Shown: positions 1-7,770, counted from the stretch's first letter. The stretch is 21,136 nt of DNA from an uncultured Cloacibacillus sp. (GCA_900545755.1 URAG01000037.1:1-21136), one strand, 5' to 3'. Numbers and translations are program-made. The notes: a model not told the origin generated them from the letters alone.

Positions 1-62
1 GCGATGACGATGCAGACGACCATCGCAAATCGCGGACGTTCGATGAAGAATTTAGAGAACAT
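1..62 (-). CDS. RND efflux pump inner-membrane permease (N-terminus only)
   Basis: Only the first 20 codons lie in the window; the rest runs off the left edge. They read MFSKFFIERPRFAMVVCIVI, a close match to the start of AcrB/MexB-type RND permeases, which begin with a short cytoplasmic stretch of the type FFIxRPxFA and run straight into transmembrane helix 1. The start ATG lies three bases after the stop of the membrane-fusion gene, so the two are co-transcribed and probably translationally coupled. By family knowledge the product would be the proton-driven pump of a tripartite efflux system. The substrate cannot be told from this fragment. Confidence 0.85.
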   Translation of the reverse strand, partial: MFSKFFIERPRFAMVVCIVI

Positions 63-65
63 TTT

Positions 66-1298
66 TTAATTTCCCTCTTTCGGAGCCTCTTCGCCCTGCG
101 CTGCGGCGTTCTCTGCCGCGGGCTTCTCGTCGGCCGAATTTTCTATGCGGACCTTCACTCCGGGGCGCAGGCGCTGGAGCCCGGCGACGACGACGTTTTC
201 GCCCGCTTCAACACCGCTCGTGACCTCGCGGAGGTCGCCGAACTCGCGTCCGAGCGTCACGCGCGCCTGACGCGCAGTGTTGTCGGCGTTGATGATGTAG
301 ACGTAGTCGCCCTTCTCGTCGGCCATGACTGCGGTCTGCGGGACGGCGTTGACTATATGGCTCTTGACGGGTCTTGTAAAGACGCGGACCATTTCGCCCG
401 GAATCAGCATTCCGTCCTTGTTGGCGAAGCGCAGGCGCATCATGATAGTTCCGGTCGTCTGGTCGACTTTGTTGTTCTCGAAGTCGCGCTTGCCGGGAAC
501 GTCGTATTTCTCGCCGTTGCTGAGAATCAGGCTCGTGTTGTAGACGGAGCCGTCTTCCTTGAAGAGCGACAACTGGTCGAGATAGTCTCTGTCAGGCAGC
601 GGGTAGGAAACGCGGATTGGGTCCATCTGGACTATTGAAGCGAGTTCCGTTATAGAAGGCGTTACGTAGTTGCCCTGTGTGTAGAGCGCCTTGCCTATCT
701 TCCCGGTTATCGGAGCAGTAATGCGGCAGTAGCCGAGGTCTATCTGCGCGAGCTTGAGAGCCGCCTTCGCCTGCGCTACCGCGGCCTTGGCCTGTAGGAA
801 ATTGCCCTCCGCCGTTTCCCTGTCCGTCGCTGATACCGCGCGCTCGCTTGCAGCCATTACGCGCTTGTAATATTTCTCGGCGGTGACGAGGTTCGCCTCG
901 GCCTGCTGGAGTTCTGCCTTGCGAAGCTGCACCGTAGCCTCGTACTGTTTGGGGTCTATCTGGAAGAGGAGCTGTCCGGCCTTGACGACTGAGCCTTCCT
1001 TGAAGCAGACCTTCGCTATCTCGCCGGAAATCTGCGGCTTCACGGATACAGACTGAATCGACTCGACGCGGCCTACGTACTCAGACGGCATCGACGAGGC
1101 GTCGAACTTCTCGACCTTCTTGACGATGACGACCGGCTCTGCGGCCGCCTGCTGCACGGGCTGCGACGAGCCGTCCTTCCAGGCTCTGTAGCCGAAGAAG
1201 GCTACGGCGACCACCACGACCACGGCGGCTATCTTCGCCCACGGAGACTTCGGCTTACCCTTTATCTCCACGTTCTTGTTTTCTCCATTTCCCTGCAT
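66..1298 (-). CDS. RND efflux periplasmic adaptor (membrane-fusion protein, AcrA/MexA type)
   Basis: Links the inner-membrane RND pump to an outer-membrane channel. The protein has a basic N-terminus and one hydrophobic helix (about residues 20-40) without a lipobox cysteine, so it is anchored by a signal anchor rather than a lipid. After that come the barrel-sandwich half (VKPQISGEIAKV, then GQLLFQIDP), a long alpha-helical hairpin rich in Ala, Gln and Glu (about 120-190), the second lipoyl half (CRITAPITGKIG) and the beta-barrel and membrane-proximal domains ending in a low-complexity Ala/Glu tail. I prefer the ATG at 1298, which has AGGTGG eight bases upstream. A GTG at 1310 in the same frame would add four residues but has a weaker site. 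It sits between tetR and the pump in one operon, as is common for pumps under a local TetR repressor. Confidence 0.93.
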   Translation of the reverse strand: MQGNGENKNVEIKGKPKSPWAKIAAVVVVVAVAFFGYRAWKDGSSQPVQQAAAEPVVIVKKVEKFDASSMPSEYVGRVESIQSVSVKPQISGEIAKVCFKEGSVVKAGQLLFQIDPKQYEATVQLRKAELQQAEANLVTAEKYYKRVMAASERAVSATDRETAEGNFLQAKAAVAQAKAALKLAQIDLGYCRITAPITGKIGKALYTQGNYVTPSITELASIVQMDPIRVSYPLPDRDYLDQLSLFKEDGSVYNTSLILSNGEKYDVPGKRDFENNKVDQTTGTIMMRLRFANKDGMLIPGEMVRVFTRPVKSHIVNAVPQTAVMADEKGDYVYIINADNTARQARVTLGREFGDLREVTSGVEAGENVVVAGLQRLRPGVKVRIENSADEKPAAENAAAQGEEAPKEGN

Positions 1299-1370
1299 TT
1301 TCAGTGCCACCTACACTTTCCGTTTTTTGTTTATCTATATTCCCTCGTTCTGGCAGGGATTGCCGCCCTT

Positions 1371-1994
1371 TTACGCCCCTTGTGCGGCCGCGAACTCTTT
1401 AGCGAGCGCGTCGAACAGTATATCGAGGCACTCCGGAAATTCCTCCGGCAGCGCGCCGGCGAGCTGCGATATCCCTACGCCCTGAAAGACGCTGACCAAC
1501 AGCACGGCCACCTTGTGCGCTGAAAGCGACTTGCGAATCTTTCCGCTTTTCTGGCGTGCGGCGATATACGTCTCAAGCTGACGCACGTCGCGCTGCGTCG
1601 CGTCGTGCAGAATGTCGCTGACGCGAAGCTGGATGTCCTCGGGCCACTCGTGGCGGCGCACCATGAGCTTGTGCAGCTTCTGCCAACGCTCCTCGCTTCG
1701 CAGGCGCGCGAGCGCCTCCTTCATATAACCGCGCAGAGAACCGACGGACTCAGGCGAAGTTTCGCAGATGCCCATGTATTTGTCGCTGTCCCCGACGCAG
1801 AACTCCTCGACTATTTTGATGAGGATGTCCTGCTTGTTCTTGAAATGCCAGTAAAACGCGCCCTTCGACAGGCCTATCCTTGACGTTATCTCCGAGACTG
1901 AAGCGTTTGCGAAATTCTTCTCGCTGAAGATGTCGAGCGCCGATTCCATGATGCTCATCCTCGTGCGCATCGCTTCTTCCTTTGTCCTCCGCAT
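1371..1994 (-). CDS. TetR/AcrR-family transcriptional repressor of the adjacent RND operon
   Basis: A 207-residue protein of normal TetR size. The N-terminal helix-turn-helix domain covers about residues 8-56, with the family signature ALDIFSEKNFANASVSEI followed by GLSKGAFYWHFKNKQDIL. The recognition helix is near GAFYWHF. The C-terminal ligand-binding domain is divergent, as usual, and gives no ligand clue. It is the first gene of the operon and precedes the membrane-fusion gene by about 70 bases. The promoter upstream carries an operator-like inverted repeat, so autoregulation and control of the pump by an exported toxic compound is the natural inference. The start ATG has GGGAGGG nine bases upstream. 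Confidence 0.93.
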   Translation of the reverse strand: MRRTKEEAMRTRMSIMESALDIFSEKNFANASVSEITSRIGLSKGAFYWHFKNKQDILIKIVEEFCVGDSDKYMGICETSPESVGSLRGYMKEALARLRSEERWQKLHKLMVRRHEWPEDIQLRVSDILHDATQRDVRQLETYIAARQKSGKIRKSLSAHKVAVLLVSVFQGVGISQLAGALPEEFPECLDILFDALAKEFAAAQGA

Positions 1995-2018
1995 TTTTTA
2001 TTTCCCTCCCTTGCATCC

Positions 2019-2028
2019 TATCATGATA
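2019..2028. promoter_or_regulatory. 10-bp perfect palindrome in the tetR 5' untranslated region
   Basis: The sequence TATCATGATA is a perfect palindrome about 15 bases downstream of the predicted -10 and 25 bases before the tetR start codon. It could be a second operator half or chance in an AT-rich leader. Nothing else in the window copies it. Confidence 0.25.
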
Positions 2029-2042
2029 AAAAAACGCGATAG

Positions 2043-2072
2043 ATTATATATACATTCCCGTCCGTATGTCAA
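2043..2072 (-). promoter_or_regulatory. Sigma-70 promoter of the tetR-RND operon
   Basis: Read on the minus strand, TTGACA (2067-2072) and TATAAT (2043-2048) are separated by 18 bases. Both hexamers match consensus exactly, which makes this the strongest promoter visible in the window. Transcription should start near 2036, leaving a leader of about 40 bases before tetR. Such a strong promoter would need tight repression, which fits the operator-like repeat lying inside its spacer. Confidence 0.85.
2052..2069. promoter_or_regulatory. Probable TetR-family operator inside the promoter spacer
   Basis: ACAT and ATGT half-ends are separated by ten bases (2052-2069), and the repeat fills the spacer between the -35 and -10. 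AcrR/TtgR-type repressors are known to bind spaced ACAT...ATGT repeats that overlap their promoters, so the neighbouring TetR protein is the likely ligand. The core is only partly symmetrical: five of nine position pairs match. Confidence 0.5.
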
Positions 2073-2202
2073 TAATCAACCATGCGGATTTCTGCGGCTG
2101 CACGCCGTTAGTGCGGCGCTGCCTTGATAATAGAAGCTGTGGGTGGGAAGTTACTGGGATTTTGTGAACTTCCTTCGCGAAGCCGGGGCCGTGCAGCGCA
2201 TG

Positions 2203-2226
2203 AAAAAGCGGGGCGCGCGCCCCGCT
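2203..2226 (-). terminator. Rho-independent terminator of the TRAP operon
   Basis: On the minus strand an eight-base-pair GC stem (AGCGGGGC / GCCCCGCT) with a GCGC centre is followed directly by five T. It lies about 30 bases after the dctM stop codon and ends the dctPQM transcript before the tetR promoter region. The rest of the gap, 2073-2202, shows only a 7-bp inverted repeat (GGAAGTT at 2146-2152 with AACTTCC at 2167-2173) of unknown meaning. Confidence 0.85.
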
Positions 2227-2254
2227 GCGTTGTTACATTGTTGAAGTCGCTTTC

Positions 2255-3550
2255 TTAGGCTCCGGCGGACGTCACCAGCGTATTCGGCAGCCAAGTCGAA
2301 AGGCCGGGGAATATGATGATCAGCACAAGCACTATAAACATCGCCGTAAGGAAATACGGAATGTAGCGGAATGAATCTTCATAAGGTATTCCTGCGACTT
2401 TGCAAGCCGTCATAAGGTCTACGCCGAGCGGCGGAGTATTGGCGCCGATCGCCAGATTGACGCAGATCATTACTCCGAGGTGTATGGGGTCGACGCCTAT
2501 CTGCGTCATTATCGGCATGAAGATCGGGATGATAATAAGAATTATCGCCGTCGTTTCCATGAACGTCCCGAGAATGAGCAGCAGCAGGTTGAAGAATATC
2601 ATTACGGCCCAGTAGTTGTCGGATATACCGAGGATGACCTCCGCTATCTTCTGCGGTATGTTCTGGGAAGTGAGCACCCAGCCGAAGAGGCTTGCCGCCG
2701 AAATGATGAAGAGGACGACGGCGCTCGTTTTGCCGACTTCGAGGCATATTTCAAAGAAGCGGCGCCACGTCAGCTTACGGTAGACGTACTTAGAAAGTAT
2801 CAGCGCGTAGAACGCCGCGACCGCGCCGGCCTCCGTCGCGGTGAATATGCCTTCAAGGATGCCGACGATGATTATGGCGGGCGTCACCATCGGCAGGAAT
2901 GCGCCTTTGAAAGCCTCCCACTTTTCGCGCGCGTCGGCCTTCGGCAGCCTCGGATAATTTTCTTTCTTGGCGAAGTAATAGGAGACCAGCATGAGGCCGC
3001 CTCCCGAGAGTATGCCGGGGATGAACCCGGCGATGAAGAGCTTGCCTATTGAGGCTCCCATCGTCACGCCCAGGACGACCATGACTATGCTGGGCGGTAT
3101 GATTGTGGCGAGAGCGCCGCCGCAGCCGAGCAGCGAGGCGCTGAACGCCGGCTTGTAGCTCTGCCCCTTCATGGCGGGGAGCATTATCGAACCGATGGCC
3201 GCGACGTCTGCGACGCCGGAGCCAGAAATAGCGCCGAAGAACATGCAGGAGACGACCATGACCATCGCCATACCGCCACGGATGTGGCCGACCATGCTGG
3301 ATGCGAATCTCATTATCCTCGGGGTTATGTCGCCCTCGGCCATGAGTGCGCCCGCGAGAAGGAAAAGCGGTATTGCAAGCAGTGTGAAGGAGTCTACGCC
3401 GACTACCATGCGCTGCGCTATGACGAGCACCGGAAGCGTCGATTCCACCAAAAGATAAAACGCGCCGGAGACCGCTATGGAATAGGATACCGGCACGGCT
3501 ATGGCGATGCCGATTATTAGAACTGCGGCAAGAAGCAGCATAACGATCAC
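2255..3550 (-). CDS. dctM: TRAP transporter large permease subunit (DctM)
   Basis: The 431-residue, strongly hydrophobic protein is the main ion-coupled translocation subunit of a tripartite ATP-independent periplasmic transporter. About 12 membrane helices can be read. Family features include PVSYSIAVSG near the start, the segment FFGAISGSGVADVAAIGSIMLP (about 105-126), GGALATIIPPSIVMVVLG (about 145-162) and a second inverted half around NLAIGANTPPLGVDLM. The GTG start overlaps the dctQ stop by four bases (GTGA) and has AGGG five bases upstream. An ATG three codons later has no site of its own. Uptake depends on a Na+ or H+ gradient. The substrate is set by DctP and is probably an organic acid. 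Confidence 0.95.
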   Translation of the reverse strand: MIVMLLLAAVLIIGIAIAVPVSYSIAVSGAFYLLVESTLPVLVIAQRMVVGVDSFTLLAIPLFLLAGALMAEGDITPRIMRFASSMVGHIRGGMAMVMVVSCMFFGAISGSGVADVAAIGSIMLPAMKGQSYKPAFSASLLGCGGALATIIPPSIVMVVLGVTMGASIGKLFIAGFIPGILSGGGLMLVSYYFAKKENYPRLPKADAREKWEAFKGAFLPMVTPAIIIVGILEGIFTATEAGAVAAFYALILSKYVYRKLTWRRFFEICLEVGKTSAVVLFIISAASLFGWVLTSQNIPQKIAEVILGISDNYWAVMIFFNLLLLILGTFMETTAIILIIIPIFMPIMTQIGVDPIHLGVMICVNLAIGANTPPLGVDLMTACKVAGIPYEDSFRYIPYFLTAMFIVLVLIIIFPGLSTWLPNTLVTSAGA

Positions 3551-4041
3551 TCTTTCCCTGAGAACAGTTTATAAATATTGTGCAGAACTACCGGAATCAT
3601 GAGCACACATCCGACCGGGAAAGCAAGATAAAGAACGCCCGCTGGAATCTGGAGCGTAGTCGTCGTCATGCTCCACGTCCTCTCGACGAGCTTTACGCCG
3701 CCCGCCGTGCCGACGCATACGAATATGAGTATAGCCAGCTCGCGTATGAAAAGTATGAGCTTCTTCACCGCGGGGCTGTGTATCCTGTCAAGCACTATAT
3801 TTATCTCCATGTGGTCGTTGGTCAGCAGCGCGGCCGCCGAGCCTATAAAGGTTATCCAGACGAGAAGCGTCTGGCAGACCTCGCCACCCCACGCTATCGA
3901 CTGGTGCATTATGTAGCGCGAGACGACTTCCATCATCACGACTATAAAAACTACTGTGACGGCGGCTGTCACAAAAAGCTCAAGCGGGCGGTACGCCCGC
4001 TTGAGAGTATCTTTTTTTTCTGTTTCGTTATTGCTTTCCAT
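3547..4041 (-). CDS. dctQ: TRAP transporter small permease subunit (DctQ)
   Basis: A 164-residue protein with four hydrophobic segments, the normal DctQ layout. They lie about residues 20-42, 52-74, 90-112 and 130-152. The family signature QSIAWGGEVCQTLLVWITFIG sits at the end of helix 1 and through helix 2. DctQ pairs with DctM in the membrane. Its ATG lies inside the end of dctP (14-base overlap) with only a weak ribosome-binding site, so its translation probably depends on ribosomes finishing dctP. Its stop overlaps the dctM start by four bases. Confidence 0.93.
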   Translation of the reverse strand: MESNNETEKKDTLKRAYRPLELFVTAAVTVVFIVVMMEVVSRYIMHQSIAWGGEVCQTLLVWITFIGSAAALLTNDHMEINIVLDRIHSPAVKKLILFIRELAILIFVCVGTAGGVKLVERTWSMTTTTLQIPAGVLYLAFPVGCVLMIPVVLHNIYKLFSGKE

Positions 4042-5008
4042 ACTCGCGCACCATGTCCATCAGTTCCTTGCCGAAGGTCTTTTCATAGCTCTGCCACACA
4101 GGCTGCACGGCCTGCTGGAAGGCGGCCTTGTCGACTTCGTTGACGATCATGCCGCTCTCTTCGAGCTTTTTCAGGAACTGGTCTTCTTCCTCTATGGTCT
4201 CCTTGCGCTGGGCGACGCCCCACTTCTGCGCGAGCTTCTTTACCGTAGCCTTATCCTCGTCGGAAAGCTGGTTCCAAACGTTGCTGTTGACGCAGAGGAT
4301 CGCGGAACCCCAGATATGTCCCGTCTTGGAGAGGTATTTCTGAACTTCGTTGAAAGCGTTGGAGTAAATGATGGCGTAGGGGTTTTCCTGCCCGTCGACG
4401 ACTCCCTGCTGGAGCGCGGAGTAAAGCTCGCCGAAGTTGATGGCCATCGGGGCCGCGCCGAGGAGCTTGAATGTGTCTAAACGCATCTTATCCGGCGTTA
4501 CGCGGATTTTCAGCCCCTTGAGGTCTTCAGGCTTTACGATGGGCTTCTTGTTGTTCGTGATGTGGCGGAAGCCGTTCTCCCACCATGCGAGCCCTTCTAT
4601 GCCTTTTTCGTTGAGGATCTTGAAGAGGAACTCGCCGAGCTTGCCGTCAAAGGCTTTGTATGCGGCCTCGTGCGTCGGCCATGCGTAGGGCAGCGCTTCG
4701 ATGCCGAATCTCTCGTCTATCGACTGGAAGGAGCCGCCGCCGATAAGACCGCCGTCTATCATTCCGAGCGTAAGCCCCTCAACCATGTCCTTTTCGTTGC
4801 CGAGCTGAGCGCTGGGATAGAGCTGAATGACGACTCTTCCGTCGGTGCTCTTCTTAACCTCGTCGGCGAAGCCGCTGAGGTTCTTGTGCCACGAATGGTC
4901 TGTGTTGAGCACGTGGCCGATCTTGATGACGGTTTCGGCCGAAGCGGAGAAAGCGAGGACCGCCGTCATGCAAAGCGCAATACAGACAGACATGATAACT
5001 TTTTTCAT
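4028..5008 (-). CDS. dctP: TRAP transporter periplasmic substrate-binding protein (DctP)
   Basis: A 326-residue secreted protein of typical DctP length. A signal peptide (MKKVIMSVCIALCMTAVLAF) ends near the ASA-E cleavage site at residue 24. The mature part opens with the family motif VIKIGHVLNTDHSWHK and has LKGLKIRV with the conserved carboxylate-binding Arg169, then NFGELYSALQQGVVDGQENP (about 191-210), the best-known DctP signature. The retained arginine points to a carboxylate ligand such as a C4-dicarboxylate, keto acid or sugar acid. The ATG at 5008 has GGGAGGC eight bases upstream and begins the signal peptide. The frame stays open for 37 more codons, but those are not signal-like and overlap the promoter. 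Confidence 0.95.
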   Translation of the reverse strand: MKKVIMSVCIALCMTAVLAFSASAETVIKIGHVLNTDHSWHKNLSGFADEVKKSTDGRVVIQLYPSAQLGNEKDMVEGLTLGMIDGGLIGGGSFQSIDERFGIEALPYAWPTHEAAYKAFDGKLGEFLFKILNEKGIEGLAWWENGFRHITNNKKPIVKPEDLKGLKIRVTPDKMRLDTFKLLGAAPMAINFGELYSALQQGVVDGQENPYAIIYSNAFNEVQKYLSKTGHIWGSAILCVNSNVWNQLSDEDKATVKKLAQKWGVAQRKETIEEEDQFLKKLEESGMIVNEVDKAAFQQAVQPVWQSYEKTFGKELMDMVREYGKQ

Positions 5009-5041
5009 TAAAAAGCCTCCCAAGTATTTAATATCGCAGTA

Positions 5042-5070
5042 ATAATAATGTTGTAGTTTTCCAATGTCAA
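5042..5070 (-). promoter_or_regulatory. Sigma-70 promoter of dctPQM
   Basis: On the minus strand TTGACA (5065-5070, exact) and TATTAT (5042-5047, one mismatch) are 17 bases apart. The predicted start lies near 5035, leaving a short leader and the strong ribosome-binding site of dctP. Confidence 0.8.
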
Positions 5071-5125
5071 CAAAATATGCTGTAATTTGATAAAGATAAT
5101 ATGAAAAATGTGAACGCAAGGCAAA

Positions 5126-5156
5126 CCGCCGCCCGAGCCTTAAGGCGGGGCGGCGG
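5126..5156 (-). terminator. GC-rich terminator-like hairpin after the aas-cupin unit
   Basis: CCGCCGCCC (5126-5134) pairs with GGGCGGCGG (5148-5156), and the loop holds a second small palindrome, GCCTTAAGGC. On the minus strand only three T follow the stem, so this is not a perfect intrinsic terminator. Its place between the cupin stop (5218) and the dctP promoter suggests that it insulates the two operons. The gap 5071-5217 holds nothing else I can support. Confidence 0.55.
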
Positions 5157-5217
5157 AGAAAGCTGACCGATGTTATATAAAATTGCGAAAATATATTACG
5201 ATTTAGAGAGTGCGGCT

Positions 5218-5553
5218 TTATTTCGCAACCACGGCGAAAAAAACGAGCGGTGCGTCGCCGTCGTTTCTCAGCGCATGCGACATGCCCTTTCTCGTCACAA
5301 ATATATCGCCGGGGCGGGCCGGGAATTCCCCTTCGTCAGATATGTAGACTCCGCGGCCGGAGACGACTGCGTAAACTTCCTCGTCACCGTCGTGCCTGTG
5401 CAGGCCTATCGAAGCTCCGGGCTCAAGCTCTATCCTCGACGCCATGGAGAGAGGCTTCGCCCCGTCCGGCAGCGGCGCGTTGAATATCTTCGCGTTTCCA
5501 TTTCCTCCGCGAATGGCGCGGGCCGGCGTAAATTCGCCGCTCTGCTTTATCAT
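5218..5553 (-). CDS. Small single-domain cupin protein
   Basis: A 111-residue protein made almost entirely of one cupin barrel. Motif 1 reads GASIGLHRHDGDEEVYAVVSGRG (about 47-69) and has the two His and the Glu expected to hold a metal ion. Motif 2 reads RPGDIFVTRKGMSHALRN (about 80-97) with the third His. All four usual metal ligands are therefore present. Members of this family range from isomerases and dioxygenases to sugar- or metabolite-sensing proteins, so the reaction cannot be named. It starts six bases after the stop of the Aas-like gene, with GAGGAG about 11 bases upstream, and must be co-transcribed with it. Confidence 0.85.
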   Translation of the reverse strand: MIKQSGEFTPARAIRGGNGNAKIFNAPLPDGAKPLSMASRIELEPGASIGLHRHDGDEEVYAVVSGRGVYISDEGEFPARPGDIFVTRKGMSHALRNDGDAPLVFFAVVAK

Positions 5554-5559
5554 TGCAGC

Positions 5560-7701
5560 CTACTCCTCTGCGTTCGTGTTTTTCAGCATTTCGTCAAGCT
5601 CGACATAGCTCGTTTTGCCGTTGCCGAGGAGCGGGATGTTTTCCATATAGATGAGTTTTTTCGGAATCGCTATTTCGGCCATGCCGATAGCCGAGAGTTT
5701 CTGGCGCAGGTCGTCGCGCTTGATGTCGGTTCGCGTCGTTACGGCGGCGAGGGTCTCGCGGTTTGCGCCGTGCAGCATTGTAACGGCGTGCTGGCCTTCG
5801 GGCCATATCTCGTACATCGCCTCTTCGACGGCGGCGAGCGATATCATCTCACCGCCTATTTTGGCGAAGCGCTTGGCGCGTCCGAGTATAGTCACGTAGC
5901 CGTCCGAATCTACAGTCACAATGTCGCCTGTGTCGTACCAGCCGTCCTTAGGCGGTTCGAGTACGCCGGGGTTCGTCGCGCGCATGTATCCGAGCATGAT
6001 GTTGTCGCCTTTTAGCCAGAGCCGGCCTCCATCGGCGACGCCTTCGACCGGTTCGAGGCGGTGTTCCAGCCCTTCGACGAAAGTGCCGACTGTGCCGCTC
6101 TTGTGGTGCGCGTAATAGTTGTTCGATACGACCGGAGAAGCCTCAGTCACGCCGTAGCCTTCCGTTATGCGGACGTTGAAACGCTCGAACCACGTCTGCT
6201 GCGTCGAGGTTTTCAACTTTTCGCCGCCCTGCACGAGCAGGCGCATCGTCGCAAAGTCATAGTTGTCGGCGGCGGCCTTCGCATAGCCGGCTAGGAACGT
6301 ATCCGTGGCGAAAAGTATCGTTATGCGCTCGTCGTAACATATATTCGCGATCGTCTTGTAGTGCAGCGGCGACGGATAGAGGTAGACGAAGAAGCCGAGC
6401 GATACAGGCATGAATACGCCGCAGAGACCGAATGAGTGGAATATCGGCATGGCGTTCAACACGCGGTCAGAGCGGTAGAAGTCTACGCGCGTGAACATCT
6501 GGGCGTGGTTGGTGTTCAGATTCTTGTAGCTTAGGACGACGCCCTTGGGCGCGCCTTCCGAACCGGACGTGAAGATGATGACTGCCGGTTTTTCGACGGC
6601 CTTGGCGTCTACAGGCTTTGAGCGCAGGAAAGGCGCCTTAAGCGCGGCGGCGAGCTTTTTGCCGGTCGTTATGAGCGGCGCTACGTCTTCGAGCCAGAAT
6701 ATGCGGATGCCTGCCTCTTCGATGGCGTTGGAGAGCGCTTCGAGCTTGCCCAGTTCTATGAATTTGCGCGATGAGACTACGGTAGTGATGCAGGCGGTGC
6801 GGCAGCTTGTTGCAAGCGCCCGCGGCCCGAGCGAAAAGTTCAGCATCGCCGGGACTTTACCCATTTTTTGAAGTGCGTAGACTGTTATTACGCCGCCGAG
6901 CGACGTCGGCAGCAGCACGCCGATGTTTTCTCCTTCAAGGTTCTGCGCCAGCAGCGCCTCCTCAATGAGCAGCACGCGCGTGATGAATCCGTTGTAGGTG
7001 ACTGGCTTGGCGCCGTGGTCGCAGAACAGGCGCGTGCTTCCGCCGAACTCGCTGCGCGCGTCGAGCAGGATGTCCCAGAACGGTTTCTCTTTGCGCCGCG
7101 CGTAGAGAGAGGCTTCGTCCATAATGCGTTCAAGCGCGCGTCCGGCTGCGGCGTTGCGTTTGGAACCGGTAAGCCCCTCTGGTATTTTAAGCTCTTTGAC
7201 AGGGAAGACGGTCAGCGTGACCTTGGAGAAGAAGCGCAGGCCGCGTTTGTGCTGTATACGCGAGAACGGCGTGTTCTCCGTGCCCTTGATGTGTATCGGC
7301 AGTATCTTTGCGTGCGTGTGGTCGGCTATCTGCGCGACGCCGGCCGATACTTTCATCGGGTTGCCGATGGTCGTCGGCTGAAGCTCCGGGAAGATGACGC
7401 AGCGTCCGCCGTTTTTGAGCAGGTTGAGGAAATACTTGAGCGTCAGCGGTGTATCTGCGTCGAGTATGTGCGTGTCCGCTATCGGAAGGAAGAAGCGCGC
7501 AAAGCGTTTTTTCGTCAGCCTTCGTTCTATCGCGAACGGCACTTTTTCAGGCAGGAAGGCGGCTAGGATGAGCGGGTCTATGAACGATACGTAGTTCGGC
7601 GCAATCAGGACGCCGTCTCCGGCATTTTTCCAATTCTCCCAGCCCTTTACTTCCACGCGGAAAAAGAGGCGCAAAATAAGCTGAACGATGAGTCTGCGCA
7701 A
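5560..7701 (-). CDS. aas: Aas-like fusion: PlsC acyltransferase domain (degenerate) plus acyl-ACP synthetase
   Basis: E. coli Aas reacylates lysophosphatidylethanolamine in the inner membrane, using an acyl-ACP made by its own AMP-forming half. The same two halves are here. The N-terminal PlsC domain covers about residues 1-190, with KGWENW, the motif I region NYVSFIDP and the motif III region VIFPEL. An AMP-binding ligase follows from about 230, with IIFTSGSEGAPKG (about 376-388), the Aas-like stretch IFHSFGL, GYGVTEASPVV, WYDTGD and the C-terminal GNGKTSY with the catalytic lysine (Lys696). The ligase half looks intact. The acyltransferase half does not: the HX4D histidine is Tyr37 and the FPEG glycine is Leu107. 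I chose TTG at 7701 because GGAGGG lies six bases upstream; a TTG at 7731 has no such site. Confidence 0.88.
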   Translation of the reverse strand: MRRLIVQLILRLFFRVEVKGWENWKNAGDGVLIAPNYVSFIDPLILAAFLPEKVPFAIERRLTKKRFARFFLPIADTHILDADTPLTLKYFLNLLKNGGRCVIFPELQPTTIGNPMKVSAGVAQIADHTHAKILPIHIKGTENTPFSRIQHKRGLRFFSKVTLTVFPVKELKIPEGLTGSKRNAAAGRALERIMDEASLYARRKEKPFWDILLDARSEFGGSTRLFCDHGAKPVTYNGFITRVLLIEEALLAQNLEGENIGVLLPTSLGGVITVYALQKMGKVPAMLNFSLGPRALATSCRTACITTVVSSRKFIELGKLEALSNAIEEAGIRIFWLEDVAPLITTGKKLAAALKAPFLRSKPVDAKAVEKPAVIIFTSGSEGAPKGVVLSYKNLNTNHAQMFTRVDFYRSDRVLNAMPIFHSFGLCGVFMPVSLGFFVYLYPSPLHYKTIANICYDERITILFATDTFLAGYAKAAADNYDFATMRLLVQGGEKLKTSTQQTWFERFNVRITEGYGVTEASPVVSNNYYAHHKSGTVGTFVEGLEHRLEPVEGVADGGRLWLKGDNIMLGYMRATNPGVLEPPKDGWYDTGDIVTVDSDGYVTILGRAKRFAKIGGEMISLAAVEEAMYEIWPEGQHAVTMLHGANRETLAAVTTRTDIKRDDLRQKLSAIGMAEIAIPKKLIYMENIPLLGNGKTSYVELDEMLKNTNAEE

Positions 7702-7749
7702 GAGAATCCCTCCGAAGGACAGGCGCGGCAATAGTGGAAACGCTAGTCC

Positions 7750-7770
7750 GGTATAATAGTTGATTATACC
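7750..7770. promoter_or_regulatory. 8-5-8 perfect inverted repeat containing -10-like hexamers on both strands
   Basis: GGTATAAT (7750-7757) and ATTATACC (7763-7770) are separated by AGTTG. The repeat lies between the divergent aas-like and NeuD-like genes. Each arm holds a TATAAT hexamer, one facing each way, but neither has a convincing -35. A dimeric regulator binding here could control both directions. The position, about 50 bases before the aas-like start, favours control of that gene. Confidence 0.45.

Noticed and set aside
2146..2173. 7-bp inverted repeat GGAAGTT/AACTTCC upstream of the tetR promoter
   Set aside because: It lies about 75 bases behind the -35, has a 14-base spacer, and matches nothing I know. 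It is too short to call a binding site.
6868..7566. Plus-strand open frame of about 230 codons opposite the Aas-like gene
   Set aside because: No recognisable motif or ribosome-binding site, and it is fully covered by the conserved Aas-like frame.
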